A program made the translations under genes and the position numbers. Below are positions 8,766 to 16,828 of a stretch of 64,000 nucleotides of DNA, piece by piece. The stretch is from Mycolicibacterium moriokaense (GTDB lineage Bacteria > Actinomycetota > Actinomycetes > Mycobacteriales > Mycobacteriaceae). The stretch lies in NCBI RefSeq assembly GCF_003201655.1, contig NZ_QJJU01000014.1, positions 1-64,000 of the forward strand, in the 5' to 3' direction. Within the stretch, counting starts at the first letter, position 1. Each line of letters starts with the position of its first letter. The notes under the pieces were generated by a model that was not told where the DNA came from, searched no databases, and saw only the letters and a list, made by a program, of their open reading frames with translations.

Positions 8766-9201
8766 CGGGGGCACCGATCGGGATGGTCGCGGTGAACGGC
8801 AGTGGGCAGCAGGGACTCTCGGCGCAGGTGATCAGGTCGTCGCAGCCGGCGTCGAGGGCGGCTCGTAGTGTGTCTCGGACTGTGGTGAGTTCGACGAGTT
8901 TGGCGTCGACTTCGGCCAGCTTCACCCGGGCGCGGGCCTGCAGTCCGGCGTCGGTGCGGCGACCTGTGCGGAGGTGGCTGACCTCGAGCAGGTCGGCGAC
9001 CTCATCGAGGGTAAAGCCTAGGCGCTGCGCGGCTTTGATCACCCGCAGCACCGTGACCGCTTGGGGCGGATAGAGGCGGTGACCGCCCAGAGTGCGGTCC
9101 GGTTCGTGCAGCAGGCCGCGTCGCTCGTAGTAGCGCAACGTTTGAATATTGACCCCGGCGGCGTCGGCGACCTCGCCGCTGCGTAATCCGCTCTCAGGCA
9201 T
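8758..9201 (-). CDS. MerR-family regulator, probably mercury-responsive
   Basis: 147 residues. The N-terminal helix-turn-helix with wing is typical (SGEVADAAGVNIQTLRYYERRGLL), followed by the dimerisation helix. The C-terminus has C-x-CAESPCCPLP-type spacing (GCDDLITCAESPCCPLP), the cysteine-rich metal site seen in actinobacterial mercury sensors. It is transcribed leftward and overlaps the MerT-like gene. An inverted repeat ACACC-N6-GGTGT (about 9217-9232) precedes its start and may be its own operator. Hg specificity is inferred from the cysteine pattern and neighbours. Confidence 0.8.
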   Translation of the reverse strand: MPESGLRSGEVADAAGVNIQTLRYYERRGLLHEPDRTLGGHRLYPPQAVTVLRVIKAAQRLGFTLDEVADLLEVSHLRTGRRTDAGLQARARVKLAEVDAKLVELTTVRDTLRAALDAGCDDLITCAESPCCPLPFTATIPIGAPDA

Positions 9202-9554
9202 CGTCGTGGACCGTCTTTACACCTAGCACGGTGTTTATCCGGGCTGAGGGCGTCGAGGACGTCGACGTGGTTTTCGGGAACGCCGATAGACATCACGAGA
9301 TGGTCCGCCGCCGCGGGGTGGAACTCGAAGCGGAAGAACGAGCAGCAGCTGGTCTCGCGTTCGGCGAGATCGCGGGCGGTGGCCTGGAACTCCCCTAGGA
9401 TCCCCAGATCCAGCCGTGTCGTCGATGTTCGGGTCGAACGTCGCACAGCGGCGCGGAAGAACGCGTCGAATTCCGCTAGGCGCAGCGGCTGCTCCAGTGT
9501 GGGCAGCGTGCACGCGGCCGGAACCCAATCGTCTGCGGTAGGTCGTTTCGCCAT
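9039..9554 (-). CDS. Small cytosolic protein of actinobacterial mer loci (C-terminus uncertain)
   Basis: The first ~105 residues look like a real protein: MAKRPTADDWVPAACTLPTLEQPLRLAEFD..., with a double-cysteine motif TSCCSFFRFEF and the end DHLVMSIGVPENHVDVLDAL. After that the frame runs on into the 5' part of merR in another frame for about 160 nt, reading low-complexity sequence. Either the normal stop was lost by a frameshift near 9240 or the overlap is genuine. The MerR-type promoter at 9562-9592 places its transcript start next to the ATG. Function unknown, probably mercury-linked by promoter type. Confidence 0.6.
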   Translation of the reverse strand: MAKRPTADDWVPAACTLPTLEQPLRLAEFDAFFRAAVRRSTRTSTTRLDLGILGEFQATARDLAERETSCCSFFRFEFHPAAADHLVMSIGVPENHVDVLDALSPDKHRARCKDGPRRCLRADYAAARSPTPPGSIFKRCATTSDAACCTNRTALWAVTASIRPKRSRCCG

Positions 9555-9561
9555 AGGCCCA

Positions 9562-9592
9562 GGTTAAACCCGTACCTGGGTACCGAGTGCAA
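9562..9592 (-). promoter_or_regulatory. MerR-type promoter, leftward
   Basis: On the minus strand: -35 TTGCAC (9587-9592), 19-bp spacer holding GGTACCCAGGTAC, -10 TTAACC (9562-9567). The overlong 19-bp spacer is the hallmark of MerR-activated promoters. Transcription would start about at the ATG at 9554, giving a leaderless mRNA. Confidence 0.7.
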
Positions 9593-9662
9593 CCCCCAAA
9601 ATCAGACGACGCATTGGCGCCGGTGCGGTGACGGGAGCATCGGCGACGGGTGCTGATCGAGC

Positions 9663-9693
9663 TTGACTTGATACCTGGGTACAGGGTTCATGC
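9663..9693 (+). promoter_or_regulatory. MerR-type promoter, rightward
   Basis: -35 TTGACT (9663-9668), 19-bp spacer with ATACCTGGGTACAGGG, -10 TCATGC (9688-9693). It mirrors the leftward promoter 70 bp away and shares the TACCTGGGTA core. The second merR starts at GTG 9701, so this mRNA is also likely leaderless. Confidence 0.7.
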
Positions 9694-9700
9694 TGGTGGG

Positions 9701-10123
9701 GTGAGAACCAGCGAGGTCGCCGCGCAGGCCCATGTCAACACCCAAACGCTGCGGTATTACGAACGCCGCGGTTTGCTACCCCAACCCGAGCGGACCGAGT
9801 CGGGGTATCGGGCCTATACCCCCGAGGCGGTGCGGGTGGTGCGGTTCGTCAAGCGCGCCCAACAACTCGGCTTCACCCTTGATGAGATCGAGGAACTGTT
9901 GCACCTTGCCCAGGGTGGTCCCGCCTCCTGTGCGGAGGCAAAGGCGATGGCCCGCACCCGGATCGCCGACTTGGGGCACCGCATCGAGGAACTCGTGGGC
10001 ATGCGTGATGCACTCACCCGCCTGGTCGATACCTGTGATCAGCCCCGCGCCGAGCGTGATTGCCCGATCCTGCGGGACCTCGAAACCGCCGCCGCGGCAA
10101 CAACGTCCGCCGCCCAGAAGTGA
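9701..10123 (+). CDS. MerR-family regulator upstream of MerB
   Basis: 140 residues from GTG 9701, chosen because the 19-bp-spacer promoter places its transcription start there; an upstream start at 9650 would overlap the promoter. The winged helix is typical (RTSEVAAQAHVNTQTLRYYE), with a long dimerisation helix and C-terminal cysteines (GGPASCAEAKAMA, VDTCDQPRAERDCPIL) positioned as metal ligands. It is followed within 5 bp by the MerB fusion, so it probably activates organomercury detoxification. Autoregulation is implied by the promoter directly in front of it. Confidence 0.82.
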   Translation: MRTSEVAAQAHVNTQTLRYYERRGLLPQPERTESGYRAYTPEAVRVVRFVKRAQQLGFTLDEIEELLHLAQGGPASCAEAKAMARTRIADLGHRIEELVGMRDALTRLVDTCDQPRAERDCPILRDLETAAAATTSAAQK

Positions 10124-10128
10124 CCGTG

Positions 10129-11100
10129 ATGCGTATCGAACTGCTCACCTCGCCGGGATGTCCGCATGCCGCCGCGGCGAGAGAAACGGTCAGCGACTGC
10201 CTGACCACACTCGGTATGGACGTGCCAATCGTCGAGCGGGTCGGTCGTTATCCCTCACCGACGGTCCTCGTCGACGGTATCGACGTGATGCGCCCCGAGG
10301 CCGGAACGTCGATCGGCGACGCGTGCCGACTCGACCTGCCTACACCACAACGCGTTATTCAGGCATTGCGCGACCGGGGCTGCTTGACTCTCCCGCCGGT
10401 GGCAGACCCGGCGCTGGATACCGGAACAACGACCCCGACGGAAGAAGGAGACCCCGATATGAGCGCCGGCCGCTTCGCCGCCACCGTCGCCGACACCCTG
10501 CTCGGGCCCGATCGGCAGACCGGTAGGAACCTGATGCGCACCGCGGTACGGCTGCTCGCCCACGGCAAACCGGTCACGGTAGCCGAACTGGCCACCGCCG
10601 CCGGTGTCGATGTCGCCGACATCACCAACGCGCCCGCCGGCCGCGACGTCGAGTACGACGACCAGCACCGCATCGTTGGGTGGGGACTCACTCTGATCCC
10701 GACACCGCACACCTACATCGTCAACGGCCACCACCTCTACACCTGGTGCGCCGCAGACACCCTGCTGTTCCCGGCGATCCTCGGCAGCCGCGCACACATC
10801 GAGTCCCGCTGCCCGACAACCGATACCGTCATCCGCCTGACCGTCGACCCGCAAGCCGGGGTTAGCGACCTCTCGCCGGCCACCGCCGTGATCTCGATTC
10901 CCGGCTCGCAGGACATGGACATCACCCGGGTCCGCGCGACCACCTGCAACCCGGGCCGCTACTTCGCCGCCGCCCACGCCGCCGAGGACTGGCTCGCCCA
11001 AAACCCCGACGGGATGGTGCTGCCCGTGGCCGACGCCGACCCGCAACTGCGCACCATTAGCAGCCGGCTCCGCGACCTACCTCAAACGCCCAGCTGCTGA
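10129..11100 (+). CDS. merB: Thioredoxin-like domain fused to alkylmercury lyase
   Basis: 323 residues from ATG 10129. Residues 1-85 form a small thioredoxin-like domain (MRIELLTSPGCPHA, then the PSPTVLVDGIDV strand) with single active-site-type cysteine C11. Residues 111-323 are alkylmercury lyase: C207 and D210 in TWCAADTLLFP and C273 in TTCNPGRYF match the Cys-Asp-Cys catalytic triad of MerB that cleaves the C-Hg bond. A good RBS (GAAGGAG) lies just before an internal ATG at 10459, exactly where the MerB domain begins, so a separate MerB product may also be made. No mercuric reductase is present in this window. Confidence 0.85.
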   Translation: MRIELLTSPGCPHAAAARETVSDCLTTLGMDVPIVERVGRYPSPTVLVDGIDVMRPEAGTSIGDACRLDLPTPQRVIQALRDRGCLTLPPVADPALDTGTTTPTEEGDPDMSAGRFAATVADTLLGPDRQTGRNLMRTAVRLLAHGKPVTVAELATAAGVDVADITNAPAGRDVEYDDQHRIVGWGLTLIPTPHTYIVNGHHLYTWCAADTLLFPAILGSRAHIESRCPTTDTVIRLTVDPQAGVSDLSPATAVISIPGSQDMDITRVRATTCNPGRYFAAAHAAEDWLAQNPDGMVLPVADADPQLRTISSRLRDLPQTPSC

Positions 11101-11305
11101 CAGTCAAGTCGAATAGCCAAGGACCACATCGCATTCCGAGGACACAACGCCCACTTGCCACGGCTGCGACACGGTTTGAACCGGCCCGCGTCACGAGTCC
11201 TGCGCCAGCCCCTTGGGCTATGAACGCGCAGCCACGGTGGCGTTCACGGCTACAGGGCCACTCTGGGTTGGGTTGGGGAACCCGACTCGGGGCAGCAGCT
11301 GAGGA

Positions 11306-11434
11306 TCAGTGGGCTGCCGGGTTGAGGGTGAGCTGGCGGGCGTGGAAGGCGAAATGCTGTCCGGGGTAGGCGTAGATGTCTTCCAACGTCATGTAGTCGT
11401 TGAAGAACGGATCCCACCGTGTCGGGAAATGCAT
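11306..11434 (-). pseudogene. C-terminal fragment of a DinB-like protein
   Basis: The minus strand reads MHFPTRWDPFFNDYMTLE and then YAYPGQHFAFHARQLTLN before a stop. The intact DinB-like gene at 29837-30373 ends with the same order of motifs (MHFPVRWDPFFTDYMTLE, YPTKHFDFHRRQLT). The rest of the gene is absent. The remainder of 11101-11743 holds no gene I can support. Confidence 0.6.
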
Positions 11435-11743
11435 ACCGCGGCGTAGGGCATCGTCGCTTTCCCGAGCAAGGGTCCTGCTTTGCTGATCTCACGCGACGGT
11501 CGCCTACCGCTCGCGATGTGTTGTGTCCCGTAACGGTGCTGCCGGCAACGGAGTGGCGGGTTTGGATCCGGGTGCTTTTGGCGTCGGCGTCCAGCGAGTT
11601 CAACAGCCTTGACTTTTGCCTCCGATGGCGGCGTTGGCTGGCGAGGAAATCCGCAGGCCAAGCGGTTGGGCGCGTTGGCGAATGGAGGCGGTCGCCCAAG
11701 CTACTGCGGACGGACTGCGGACGGCACGCTCCCTATCGCCACG

Positions 11744-12790
11744 TCAGTAGTGGGTCGGGTTGTTCGCTGGGTAGGCGTGTACGAGGGCGGACGACAGTTT
11801 CGGCACGGCGTGGGTGAGGGTGTGCTCGGCTTCGTGGGCGATGCGGTGAGCATCGGCAAGGCTGGTGGCGGGGTCGATGTCGAGTTCGGCGTCAGCGTGC
11901 AGCCGGTGGCCGATCCAACGCATCTTCACGCTGCGGACCTCGGTGACGCCGGGTTCGGCGGCCAGCGCAGCTTCGGCTGCGTCGACAAGTCCGGGGTCCA
12001 CCCCGTCCATGAGGCGGCGGAAGATGTCCCGCACTGCACCGCGCAGGACCGCCAGAATGGCCACGGTGATCAGTAGCCCGATGATGGGGTCGGCCAGTGG
12101 GAAGCCCAAGGCGACGCCACCGGCTCCGACGAGAACAGCGAGCGAGGTGAATCCGTCAGTGCGGGCATGCAATCCGTCGGCGACTAGGGCGGCTGAGCCG
12201 ATGCGACGCCCGACGCGGATGCGGTAGACGGCGACGAGTTCGTTGCCGATGAACCCGACCAGACCGGCTGCGGCGACCCAGCCGACATGCTGTACCGGGA
12301 CTGGGTTGATCAGACGTCGGATGGATTCGATCCCGGCGATGATGGCCGACAGGGTGATCATCGCGATCACGAACAATCCCGCGATGTCTTCGGCACGACC
12401 GAAACCGTAGGTGTAGCGCCGGGTGGCGGCCTTGGTGCCGAGTGCGAACGCGATCCACAACGGAATGGCGGTCAGTGCGTCAGAAAAGTTGTGGATGGTG
12501 TCGGCCAGCAGCGCGACCGACCCCGAGATCAGCACGATCACCAACTGAGCAACCGATGTGGCACCGAGTGCGAACAGACTGATCTTCACCGCCCGGATGC
12601 CAGCGGTGCTGGATTCCAGGGCACCGTCGATGCTGTCGGAGGCGTCATGGCTATGCGGCGCAAACACTTCCCGCAGCGCAGCACCGATCTTGCCGCCACG
12701 CCCGCCGTGGCTGTGTCCATGGTCATGATCGTGGCCTGGGCCGTGGTCATGCCCGTGCTCGGCGGTGTCCGGTTGGGCGTCGTGGGTCAC
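11744..12790 (-). CDS. Cation diffusion facilitator (Zn/Cd/Co exporter)
   Basis: 348 residues. The N-terminus is strongly His-rich (GHDHGPGHDHDHGHSH), typical for metal delivery in zinc-type CDF proteins. Six hydrophobic helices follow. HNFSDALTA in helix 2 and the HARTDGFTS segment in helix 5 carry the HxxxD-type metal site. A C-terminal ferredoxin-like cytoplasmic domain (MRWIGHRLHADAELDID) is present. The start overlaps the stop of the upstream ArsR gene by 4 nt, so both form an operon for divalent metal efflux. Confidence 0.9.
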   Translation of the reverse strand: MTHDAQPDTAEHGHDHGPGHDHDHGHSHGGRGGKIGAALREVFAPHSHDASDSIDGALESSTAGIRAVKISLFALGATSVAQLVIVLISGSVALLADTIHNFSDALTAIPLWIAFALGTKAATRRYTYGFGRAEDIAGLFVIAMITLSAIIAGIESIRRLINPVPVQHVGWVAAAGLVGFIGNELVAVYRIRVGRRIGSAALVADGLHARTDGFTSLAVLVGAGGVALGFPLADPIIGLLITVAILAVLRGAVRDIFRRLMDGVDPGLVDAAEAALAAEPGVTEVRSVKMRWIGHRLHADAELDIDPATSLADAHRIAHEAEHTLTHAVPKLSSALVHAYPANNPTHY

Positions 12791-13215
12791 GCTCTGTGTC
12801 CCTTCGGTCGGGCCGGGTTCGACTCGGTGCTGATGATGGTGCCGGGATGCAGCGTCGCGAGTTCGGCGGCGTCGCGGTGATGGCCGGGCACCCCCGGTCC
12901 GGCGTGTTCGGCGTTGAAGACGGCGTCGGTGACCAATTGCCCGATGTGGTCGTTGTCCAGGCTGTAAAAGATCGTGGTGCCCTCGCGGCGGGTCCGCACC
13001 AGTCGCGCCATCCGTAATTTCGCCAGGTGCTGCGACACCGACGGAGCGGGTTTCCCGACATGCGTTGCCAGGTCATTAACCGACATCTCCCGGCCTACCA
13101 ACGCCCACAACACCTGGACGCGGGTTGCGTCGGCAAGCATACGAAACACCTCGACTACCAGGTCCACCTGGTCATCAGGGAGCCGCCGATTACAAGCCCC
13201 CATATCTGCATTCAT
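12787..13215 (-). CDS. ArsR/SmtB-family metal repressor of the CDF gene
   Basis: About 142 residues from ATG 13215. A winged helix spans ~15-95 (RMLADATRVQVLWALV, PAPSVSQHLAKLRMARLV). His/Glu-rich motifs near the C-terminal helix (NAEHAGPGVPGHHRDAAELATLHPG) are likely metal ligands. A TACTAT -10-like box lies about 8 bp before the ATG, so the mRNA is probably leaderless. ATG 13203 is an alternative start. It is translationally coupled to the CDF exporter and should repress it in the absence of Zn, Ni or Co; which metal is not determined. Confidence 0.85.
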   Translation of the reverse strand: MNADMGACNRRLPDDQVDLVVEVFRMLADATRVQVLWALVGREMSVNDLATHVGKPAPSVSQHLAKLRMARLVRTRREGTTIFYSLDNDHIGQLVTDAVFNAEHAGPGVPGHHRDAAELATLHPGTIISTESNPARPKGHRA

Positions 13216-13485
13216 ACGCAAATAGTAGGACGGTTCGGGCAATCACGCCAACACCGCTGGTGTCGAATCCCCCCAGCGAGAGCGGGCGTTGGCCGTGCGA
13301 GGCGCACGGTAGTCGGCAGCAGATCTGCGCAACCTTTGATGCCACCGCCGACTTTGCGCAGTGTGGGAGCGCGCAGCGCTCGCCACAACAGGACCGTCCT
13401 CGAGCTCGATTCACTTCCTGACCGTCTAGGTCAGCAGGGATCGCATCTGCCCCGGCCCTAGGCCACGGCGAGCGATGATCACACA

Positions 13486-13500
13486 TACCCCCGAGGGGTA
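13486..13500. promoter_or_regulatory. CsoR-type copper operator
   Basis: TACCCC-CGA-GGGGTA inverted repeat about 19 bp before the start of the lipoprotein gene. G/C-tract palindromes flanked by TA are the recognised form of CsoR/RcnR-family operators. No CsoR gene is present in this window, so a regulator encoded elsewhere must act here. Confidence 0.6.
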
Positions 13501-13518
13501 GGGAGGTAGGCTGCAGCT

Positions 13519-14433
13519 GTGGAGCTTCCCAACCATAATCCCCGTCGCGTGGTGTGTGTCAGGCTCGCCGCCGTGAGTGCCGCTCTGCTCGTCGCGGGCT
13601 GCAGCCCCGGCTCCCCCAAGAACAACGAAACCACCGCGGAGAGCACCTCTACGGTGACATCCACACCGGCGCCATCCGGGATGCCCGCCATGCCAGGAAT
13701 GACCGAAGCGATGCCCGCCGAGCATGGCCTGTCCGCGACAGAATCCGGGTTCACCCTCGTTCCCGGCACCACCACAATCCCCGCAAACACGCCCAATACG
13801 TTCACGTTCCGGATCACCCGCCCCGACGGTGCAGCAGTCACCCAGTTCGTCCCGGAACAGACCCAGCTGTTGCACTTTTACCTGATCCGCGCCGACCTGA
13901 CCGGGTTTGCGCACCTGCACCCGAGCATGGCCGCCGACGGCACCTGGACCGCCACGCTGCCGGCAATGGCACCAGGGGACTGGCGTGCCTACACCCAATT
14001 CACCGCCAGGCACCCCAGCGACGTAACCGTGCCGTTGGTGCTATCGACGCCGCTGACGGTGCCCGGCGCGGCAAGCATGCAGCCGATCCCGGCGCCGAGC
14101 AGCACCGCCGCCGTCGACGGGTACACGGTGACCCTAAGCGGGCAACCGGCGGCCGGGCAGGACAGTGCCCTGACGTTTGCGTTTAGCCGCGACGGCCAGC
14201 CAGTCACCGATCTGCAGCCCTACCTGGACACCTATGCCCACGTCACCGCCATCAGAGCCGCAGATCTAGCGTTTGCGCACCTGCACCCGCAGAACCCCGT
14301 CAACGGGGACCACGGCGGTCCCACCCTGACCGTCGATGCCCACTTTCCCGACTCCGGCGACTGGGGACTGTTCATCCAGTTCCAAACCGGCGGTGTCCTG
14401 CACACCGCGGAAATGACCCTCCCGGTCGGTTGA
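13519..14433 (+). CDS. Exported lipoprotein with two putative copper-binding repeats
   Basis: 304 residues. A signal peptide ends in the lipobox LLVAGC, so the mature protein is a membrane-anchored lipoprotein. A Met-rich linker follows (SGMPAMPGMTEAMPAEHG), then two beta-rich repeats. Both contain the same turn: LTGFAHLHPSM (~131) and DLAFAHLHPQN (~251), with clustered histidines suited to copper. The CsoR-type box upstream supports copper induction. GTG start at 13519 lies about 8 bp after a TAGGCT -10-like box, so the mRNA may be leaderless. The family is uncharacterised; a copper chaperone or scavenger role is inferred. Confidence 0.75.
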   Translation: MELPNHNPRRVVCVRLAAVSAALLVAGCSPGSPKNNETTAESTSTVTSTPAPSGMPAMPGMTEAMPAEHGLSATESGFTLVPGTTTIPANTPNTFTFRITRPDGAAVTQFVPEQTQLLHFYLIRADLTGFAHLHPSMAADGTWTATLPAMAPGDWRAYTQFTARHPSDVTVPLVLSTPLTVPGAASMQPIPAPSSTAAVDGYTVTLSGQPAAGQDSALTFAFSRDGQPVTDLQPYLDTYAHVTAIRAADLAFAHLHPQNPVNGDHGGPTLTVDAHFPDSGDWGLFIQFQTGGVLHTAEMTLPVG

Positions 14434-14452
14434 AAACCGTTCGGATGCGCGG

Positions 14453-15319
14453 TTATTGCGGGCCGCCGGGGTTTTGGTTAGGGATGTCGGTGATCGGCAG
14501 GTTCGGCGCAGGTTTCGGCGACGGCGTGGCCGGCAGGGTAGGGATGCGTGCGGCAGGAATGTCGATGATGTCGTTGGCCGCTGGGCCGTTGACTCGGCTG
14601 CCGTAGCTGCTGCCGGCCTGGCGTGCGCCGAGGAGGTGACTCACGGTGACCAGGTGGTAGCCGTTGGCTTTCAGCACCGGGAGGAACTGATAGACCAGGT
14701 CGACGGTGCTGGAGTAAGTGTCGTGCAGTAACACGACCGACCCCGGCTTGATTTGCGTCTTCAACATGTAGATGGTGGCGGCAATGTTCGAGTCGTTGAT
14801 CCAATCGAACGGGATGACGTCCCACAGGATTTCGGCCATGCCTTGCCTGCCCGCTTCGGCACGTACTGCGTCATTAGACAAGCCACCGGCAGGCCGAAAC
14901 AGCGTCGGTGTCCGGCCGATTGCGGCGGTGATGGCGTCCTTGGCTTTGCCGAGCTGACCGGCGATGTCTTCTGCCGGGATGGTGCTCATGTTGGGGTGTT
15001 CCCAGGAGTGGTTACCCACCTCCATACCCGCATCGGCGATGCGCTTAGCAGCACCTGGATCACGCGCGACCTTGTTGCCGATCAGGAAAAAAGTGGCCTT
15101 GGCATCATTGTCGACCAGGATCTTGAGGAGCCGATCCGTAAACGGTGTGGGTCCGTCATCGAAGGTAAACGCCACACACTTGGCGCGCGCGCAGTCCACC
15201 TCGTCGGCACCGACCTGGTGGCGCAGTGCCGCCACCGTCACCACTGCGGCAGTTGCGCCGATCACCGCGATGAACGCGAGACCCGACATCCACCACGAGC
15301 TGCTGATCTTCGGGGCCAT
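14453..15319 (-). CDS. Polysaccharide deacetylase (NodB/CE4), membrane-anchored
   Basis: 288 residues. One N-terminal transmembrane helix (~12-32) is followed by a complete NodB domain: the TFDDGPTPFT motif supplies the catalytic base and metal Asp, HSWEHPN supplies the two metal His, and FRPAGG and LLHDT are motifs 3 and 5. CE4 enzymes deacetylate N-acetyl groups of peptidoglycan or other glycans outside the membrane. A Pro-rich C-terminal tail follows. It is divergent from the Met-rich Tat protein with a BlaI-type operator between, which suggests cell-wall remodelling as part of the metal response. Confidence 0.88.
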   Translation of the reverse strand: MAPKISSSWWMSGLAFIAVIGATAAVVTVAALRHQVGADEVDCARAKCVAFTFDDGPTPFTDRLLKILVDNDAKATFFLIGNKVARDPGAAKRIADAGMEVGNHSWEHPNMSTIPAEDIAGQLGKAKDAITAAIGRTPTLFRPAGGLSNDAVRAEAGRQGMAEILWDVIPFDWINDSNIAATIYMLKTQIKPGSVVLLHDTYSSTVDLVYQFLPVLKANGYHLVTVSHLLGARQAGSSYGSRVNGPAANDIIDIPAARIPTLPATPSPKPAPNLPITDIPNQNPGGPQ

Positions 15320-15404
15320 ATCACCGCCGTTTCATCCGCACCAACTCGATCCGAGCACCTTCTAGGACGGCGGCGGCGAGTCGAGCGTCTACCGTCAAGT
15401 TTAG

Positions 15405-15430
15405 CTACTATCTATGTACGGAGACAGTAG
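15405..15430. promoter_or_regulatory. BlaI-type operator, nodB-like / Tat protein
   Basis: CTACTAT and the inverted ACAGTAG flank a 12-bp centre containing TATGTACG. It matches the half-sites found before most units of the copper block and lies between two divergent genes. Confidence 0.6.
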
Positions 15431-15585
15431 TGCTGGACCGTGTGCCACCGTTCTCGATCAGCCGTACCCACGGAAGGCGTCTATCCAGTGAGATCTCGCA
15501 AAGGCGTTGGCGCGCGCGGCCTTGATGGCGTCTGGGTGCCGGCGGTCCGTTTACCGGTTGGTGTACGTAAGAACGGGAGCCGGAC

Positions 15586-16131
15586 ATGACCAAATTGACG
15601 CGGCGAGCCGCGCTAGCGATGCTCGGCACCGGCGCCGGCCTCCTCGGCCTGGGGTACGTCCTGCGCAGCGTTATCGATGCGCCGTCCAGCCACGCCGGCC
15701 CCGGGATGTTCGGCGGCACGAACAGCATGGACATGAGCACCTACATGGAAATGTTCAGCCGGCACGGGGAGCTCCGGCGGAGTGTCGAGGACATTCCCGG
15801 TGGGGTGCGTACTACAACCGAATCGGACTCCCCCGACCTTGTTGCCCAGCTTCAGGGCCACGTGTCGACGATGTACTCCCATCTCGACCAGCGCAACGAG
15901 GTGATGTGCATGAGCCAAAGCCTGCCAACCCTTTTCGCTCGCGCGTCTGACTACCAGCGCCAGATCACCTTCACCCCCAAGGGCATCGTGGCGGTGGAAA
16001 CCGCCGGCGATCCCGACCTGACACAAGCCATCCGCGCACACGCACGCGAAGTCACCGGTTTCGTCGACGACGGTATGCCCGCAATGATGAAGGGGATGAT
16101 GGGCGACGGGATGATGGGAATGGGCTCCTAA
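15586..16131 (+). CDS. Tat-exported Met-rich protein
   Basis: 181 residues. The N-terminus has a twin-arginine signal (TRRAALAMLGTGAGLLGLGY), so export of a folded protein by Tat is likely. After cleavage there is a Met-rich stretch (MDMSTYMEMFSRHGEL), a helical middle with VSTMYSHLDQRNEVMCMS, and a C-terminal run of methionines (PAMMKGMMGDGMMGMG). Methionine clusters bind Cu(I) in periplasmic copper proteins. No enzyme motif is seen. With a BlaI-type operator upstream, an extracytoplasmic copper-buffering role is the best inference. Confidence 0.75.
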   Translation: MTKLTRRAALAMLGTGAGLLGLGYVLRSVIDAPSSHAGPGMFGGTNSMDMSTYMEMFSRHGELRRSVEDIPGGVRTTTESDSPDLVAQLQGHVSTMYSHLDQRNEVMCMSQSLPTLFARASDYQRQITFTPKGIVAVETAGDPDLTQAIRAHAREVTGFVDDGMPAMMKGMMGDGMMGMGS

Positions 16132-16169
16132 TTCGCCCGATCTACGGACGTTTCCCGTTCCTGCCGGCT

Positions 16170-16703
16170 TCAGCTGCAGCAGGGGCAATTCTCCATCGGC
16201 ATCCGCATCGGCATGGCCATCATCGCGGCGCAGGAGCACCACATCAACGGGTGCCCGGCGCCATCCCTATACGTCACTGCGACCGGATCGGCGCCCGTTG
16301 CATCGAAATACAGCTTGCCTGTTGATGTCTGGCCTTGCGCAAGGGTAGCTCCCGGGATGCCTTGAGGACTTGCGAGCTGCCACAGCACCTGGTAGCTACG
16401 GTCGTCCGCGGTGAACGCACTGAAGTTGGGGATGATCGGCGTGACTGTCCCTGAATCTGCCTTCACCGACGCCGTCGCCTCCCAAAGCTGGCCTGCCAGG
16501 TGATAACCCGGCGCCGGGTCGGCGCTCTTCTTGAGATCCGTCACAGTCCACTCCTCCGCGCTGGCACCAGACGCGTCCACCACCTGCTGATGTGACCCGA
16601 AACCGTGCATGCATTCATTGGCGGCTGAGGCGATCGCGGGCTCAGCGAACCCCGCTATCCCAATGGCCGCCGCGGCGATCACTGCTACACAAAATCTGCG
16701 CAC
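16170..16703 (-). CDS. MPT63-like (DUF1942) secreted protein with a metal-binding tail
   Basis: 177 residues. A Sec signal peptide (~1-27) is followed by a beta-sandwich domain with MPT63-type signatures: VTPIIPNFSAFTADDRSYQVLWQ and GKLYFDATGADP. The last ~22 residues are unlike ordinary MPT63 proteins: five cysteines and six methionines, including WCSCAAMMAMPM and NCPCCS. Such a tail looks designed for Cu(I) or another soft metal. A 24-bp BlaI-type palindrome precedes the gene. I infer a secreted metal-scavenging variant of an immunogenic-protein family whose normal role is not firmly known. Confidence 0.8.
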   Translation of the reverse strand: MRRFCVAVIAAAAIGIAGFAEPAIASAANECMHGFGSHQQVVDASGASAEEWTVTDLKKSADPAPGYHLAGQLWEATASVKADSGTVTPIIPNFSAFTADDRSYQVLWQLASPQGIPGATLAQGQTSTGKLYFDATGADPVAVTYRDGAGHPLMWCSCAAMMAMPMRMPMENCPCCS

Positions 16704-16759
16704 TCCGCACTCCTCTCACGACAGCGAGCCGCACTCAGAACGTGCGTCATGTCCCAATC

Positions 16760-16783
16760 TACTATATCCGTACGTAGATAGTA
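16760..16783. promoter_or_regulatory. BlaI-type operator of the MPT63-like gene
   Basis: 24-bp near-palindrome running from TACTATATCC to ACGTAGATAGTA, preceded by ATC. It is one of the best matches to the extended operator (half-site TACTATCTACGT) shared by several genes here. Confidence 0.7.
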
Positions 16784-16828
16784 CGACGGGTGATGTCAGG
16801 CTCGGCGCCGCCCTCGTGACAGGGAGTT

